A stretch of 7,769 nucleotides of DNA from Candidatus Zixiibacteriota bacterium (GTDB lineage: Bacteria > Zixibacteria > MSB-5A5 > GN15 > JAAZOE01), in contig JAUUYJ010000113.1 in assembly GCA_030588275.1 (NCBI GenBank), forward strand, positions 1-7,769, read 5' to 3'. Each line of letters begins with the position of its first letter. The stretch's first letter is position 1. The position numbers were made by a program, and so were the translations under genes. Below are positions 5,129 to 7,769 of this stretch, one piece after another. Below the pieces are notes generated by a model that was not told the DNA's origin, made no database searches, and was given only the letters and a program-made list of their open reading frames with translations.

Positions 5129-7769
5129 CTATTTAGAACAACCAGCCAATGGTGGTGGGCCGGACTTGAAAACAAAATTGATCAAATAGACGGCATCCCC
5201 AACGTTGGTCTGACAATCGGCGTTGGCATCCCCTGCACTCAATGGATCTGGAGCGGGGCCGGACTTGAAGACAAAGCTGATCAGAAACACCGCATCACCA
5301 ACGTTGGCCGTTCCATCTCCATTAGCATCACCCGCGGCTTGGCGACTCAACATGAAGATTGCTGAAGATTCGGTCTGTGCGCCAAACATATCTTCAGCTA
5401 TAACCTTCCAATAATAGTCGAAACCCGGTGGAGGCGGAATATGCAATAAATAGTGACTTTCCGATATTGGTCCAATAACGATTGGATCTGAGAAGGCCGG
5501 TGATATATCGATCAAAAGTGTGTAGCTGACGACATCGAACTGTTCCCCACCTCCCGTTTCAAACCAATAAAACAGGATACTGCTTCCGCTCACGACTTCC
5601 CCATCCACAGGAAACATGAGGTCAAACTGCCCTGGCGGATCATTAGATAAATTGACCCAGAACGAAGCCGGATCGGTCCAGGGACCATGTTCATAACTAT
5701 CATAACCACGCATCCGCCAATAATAATCCTGCTCATCGATAAGAGTCACATCAGGAGTCCACGAGACAACCTCTCCGGCATAGTTGACCCCAGTCACCTC
5801 GCTGATTAAACTGCTTAATTGGTCATCATCGAATAACTGAAAACCGTACGTTACCGGACCGCCATCATTGTCCAAGGCAATATCCCCTGCCAAATCAACA
5901 ATGTCTAATAACAACGGTGCCATCCCTGATGGTGTCAGGCCGGTCGAGGCACCAGGCGTCCTGTTCATACGAAAAGAACAGATCTCCCAGTTTGACCATT
6001 GTCCCCCATTATGCACCCGCACCCGGTAATAATATGTCTTCCCATCTTCAAGAGTTGCTCCAAAATATTCGATGCTGGTTTCAGATCCAAACCCAGGGCT
6101 ATAATCCCACATTTCCACAATCGACCAATCGTTATCTGACCCAACCTGAATCTGATAATTTTCCTGAGCCGCCCCCTCCGCATCATAATAATCCCATGTT
6201 ATCTCTGGTGTATGATCTACAATGTTAGAAACAACCCCCGGCCCTACATCAACATTGGTCACTTCGGGAAATCCACTCGCCGCAGTTATACCAAAGAAAT
6301 TAAAAATCATCCCCATCAAGTCTGACTGCATGGCAAAACGGAGCGTATCATTCGAGCCGGCTTCAAAACCAAAGCTGAAAAATATCGTTTTGTAAGAACC
6401 GGAATAAGAAACGGCCCCCAATTCGGTTGAGTTAAAGAATGTCAATTCGGCCGCTCCGCCATTTATTGTATCAATAAAATCTGGAGAAGATTGATTATTC
6501 GCCCCACCATACCCTGATATGGCCACAGAATCACCAGACCCACCAAAAACCTGCGCCCCCGGACTAATCGTCAAAAGTGGCACCCAATTAGTTGACAAAT
6601 ATTCAGCATGGAGATAGCCATACAAAAAGGTCGGATCAAGACTGCTCAACTGGGCCGCTATCCCCTGCCCGGTTAAGAACAGGTTCCCACCTCCATCCAG
6701 ATATTCTTGCATGGCAATAATATCACTTACCGAAAGAGGATTGGCTCGGTAATTTCCGGTAAACCAAACTACCGCCCCGTAAGCTGATAAGTCTGAGAAA
6801 TCGGGTGAACCTTCAATCGATTTATCCCACCGGAAAGAAGGAACCCGGTCATTCAACCATAAGTCCTTGTAATACGATTCCAAATTATCCCCAGCATCAT
6901 CATCAAGCAGGAGGATCGGTGGATTTCCAACATTTTGCTCAATCGGCAAAACCACCACAAACTGTCCACCGTCGGTTGTGACCTCAACGAAGAAGGAATC
7001 AATCCGGGGAAAGTAATCGACCGGGATATCAAAAATCAACGGTGCCCCACCGTTATTGGCAACACCACCCGAAGGAATCGTTCCCAACGGAACAACCCCG
7101 GATGTAATATTTATCAAATCATCATCGACGGAAAGTGACATCGTTGCCGAAACAGCTTCTTTCCAATCGTTGGTTACGACACATACCAATTCGACCGATT
7201 CTCCCGCCTCCAGAACTCCATCACCATCCCCACCATTAACGTCTGAAAAACTATAATTAAATAACTTTAAATAAGGTCGCGACCATGTGACATCAAGGTC
7301 AACGGTCATTACCGGACCGGGCGAAGGAATCCCCCAGACCGCCACCCCGGTCGCCTCATTATCGTAATCACGTGAATCGGGTATAGTTTTATCATGAAAA
7401 TTCGGAGCAAGCCCGAAGTCGGGATAAATATCAGCGGCATCTCCCCGGTTACGATCATTCTGCAGATCAAATTTCCCATCCGCCTGCTCCAAGGAAATCA
7501 ACGGATGCCATTCATCTTGATTCCCATAAACAGATTCATCAATATGCCAAATCATCAATCCTGCGCCATCCAGTTCAGAGTCGAATCCAATTTTCTGACG
7601 GTTCTCGACCATGAAATACTGATCTCCAATCGCCCCATTTTGCCACAACCGGTAGCTTACCGGGCTGGTTTCAATCGCCGGCAAATCGACATTTGTCATA
7701 TTGGAAGTAACATTGGTAGGCGTCAGCCAACCCAACTTATATTTGCTCCAGCAGATTAATTGCGATGGC
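5129..7769 (-). CDS. C-terminal part of a tandem paralog of the M6-type dockerin protease (prtB, local label; 5' end outside window)
   Basis: Partial gene. The frame is open to the window edge at 7769, and its first visible residues (PSQLICWSKYKLGWL) align with residue 296 onward of prtA, so the start, signal peptide and zinc motif lie beyond the edge. The TTG at 7735 is an internal Leu codon, not a start. The roughly 879 visible residues follow the prtA layout: the end of the M6 domain (QYFMVENRQ, MIWHIDESV) to about 7286, a beta-rich domain with GDGDGVLEAGES (7282-6932), an amidotransferase-like domain with GQG at the nucleophile position (6919-6290), FN3-like domains (6268-5966, 5956-5645), an extra FN3-like domain absent from prtA (5644-5345), and a two-repeat dockerin (5332-5147). 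By eye most residues are shared with prtA. It is presumably a secreted metallopeptidase, but catalytic competence cannot be judged here. Confidence 0.87.
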   Translation of the reverse strand, partial: PSQLICWSKYKLGWLTPTNVTSNMTNVDLPAIETSPVSYRLWQNGAIGDQYFMVENRQKIGFDSELDGAGLMIWHIDESVYGNQDEWHPLISLEQADGKFDLQNDRNRGDAADIYPDFGLAPNFHDKTIPDSRDYDNEATGVAVWGIPSPGPVMTVDLDVTWSRPYLKLFNYSFSDVNGGDGDGVLEAGESVELVCVVTNDWKEAVSATMSLSVDDDLINITSGVVPLGTIPSGGVANNGGAPLIFDIPVDYFPRIDSFFVEVTTDGGQFVVVLPIEQNVGNPPILLLDDDAGDNLESYYKDLWLNDRVPSFRWDKSIEGSPDFSDLSAYGAVVWFTGNYRANPLSVSDIIAMQEYLDGGGNLFLTGQGIAAQLSSLDPTFLYGYLHAEYLSTNWVPLLTISPGAQVFGGSGDSVAISGYGGANNQSSPDFIDTINGGAAELTFFNSTELGAVSYSGSYKTIFFSFGFEAGSNDTLRFAMQSDLMGMIFNFFGITAASGFPEVTNVDVGPGVVSNIVDHTPEITWDYYDAEGAAQENYQIQVGSDNDWSIVEMWDYSPGFGSETSIEYFGATLEDGKTYYYRVRVHNGGQWSNWEICSFRMNRTPGASTGLTPSGMAPLLLDIVDLAGDIALDNDGGPVTYGFQLFDDDQLSSLISEVTGVNYAGEVVSWTPDVTLIDEQDYYWRMRGYDSYEHGPWTDPASFWVNLSNDPPGQFDLMFPVDGEVVSGSSILFYWFETGGGEQFDVVSYTLLIDISPAFSDPIVIGPISESHYLLHIPPPPGFDYYWKVIAEDMFGAQTESSAIFMLSRQAAGDANGDGTANVGDAVFLISFVFKSGPAPDPLSAGDANADCQTNVGDAVYLINFVFKSGPPPLAGCSK
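5133..5334 (-). repeat. Dockerin-coding direct repeat, copy in prtB
   Basis: Partner of 1656-1857, in the same orientation and 3477 bases away. It encodes two calcium-binding loops with Asp/Asn at the liganding positions (DANGDGTANVGD and DANADCQTNVGD). Recombination between the two copies would delete the bulk of prtA and leave a prtB body with the prtA dockerin. Confidence 0.85.
5345..5647 (-). other. Extra FN3-like domain present only in prtB
   Basis: About 100 residues beginning NDPPGQFDLMFPVDGEVV and ending before the dockerin, including WFETGGGEQFDVVSYTLLID and YYWKVIAEDMFG. Both are typical strand patterns of FN3-like extracellular domains. In prtA the second FN3-like domain runs directly into the dockerin, so this is an insertion in prtB or a loss in prtA. 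Confidence 0.7.

Noticed and set aside
7733..7735. TTG as a start codon for the gene at 5129-7769
   Set aside because: The same frame stays open to the window edge and its upstream residues (PSQLICWSKYK) align with the paralog, so the codon is an internal Leu.
32..7759. Plus-strand open frames across the window (for example 852-1157, 2065-2505, 5917-6228, 7394-7759)
   Set aside because: All are shadows of the strongly supported minus-strand genes, with low-complexity or family-less translations and no ribosome binding sites noted.

Overview
The window holds four real genes, all on the minus strand. Read in the direction of transcription (from 7769 down to 1) they are: the C-terminal part of a large secreted multidomain protein, prtB (my label, 5129-7769, cut by the window edge); its complete tandem paralog prtA (my label, 1652-4870), a secreted M6-family zinc metallopeptidase of 1072 residues ending in a dockerin-type domain; ilvE (477-1421, branched-chain amino acid aminotransferase); and rpiB (22-465, ribose-5-phosphate isomerase B family). 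ilvE and rpiB form a tight two-gene operon, because the rpiB Shine-Dalgarno sequence overlaps the ilvE stop codon. The two intergenic stretches (1422-1651 and 4871-5128) are each under 300 bases and hold the candidate regulatory signals.

Organism: a free-living bacterium that uses AAGGAGG-type ribosome binding sites and has base composition near balance. The C-terminal module of two GDANGDG...NVGDAVxLINFVFKSGP repeats on large secreted FN3-containing proteins resembles what I know from uncultured FCB-group lineages such as Candidatus Zixibacteria. This placement comes from family knowledge, not from a search, so treat it as a moderate-confidence inference.

Secreted-protein region (1652-7769): prtA has a signal peptide, an M6 catalytic domain with HExxHxxGxxD, a beta-rich domain, a class I glutamine-amidotransferase-like domain without the nucleophile Cys, two FN3-like domains and a dockerin. 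prtB has the same layout plus one extra FN3-like domain before the dockerin. The dockerin-coding DNA of the two genes is about 94% identical (13 differences in 202 aligned bases, counted by eye). A well-conserved neighbouring stretch I aligned is only about three-quarters identical. prtA also has a run of ten G on its coding strand inside the amidotransferase-like domain. Slippage by one base in either direction would truncate the protein before the FN3 domains and the dockerin. This is the most interesting signal in the window.

Metabolic region (22-1651): upstream of ilvE there is a possible 31-codon leader ORF rich in Ile, Leu and Val that ends two bases before the ilvE start codon. A 12-base inverted repeat (NTAAG-CT-CTTAN) lies just ahead of that leader, and a second copy with the outer base pair changed on both sides lies ahead of prtA. 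All regulatory readings are hypotheses.
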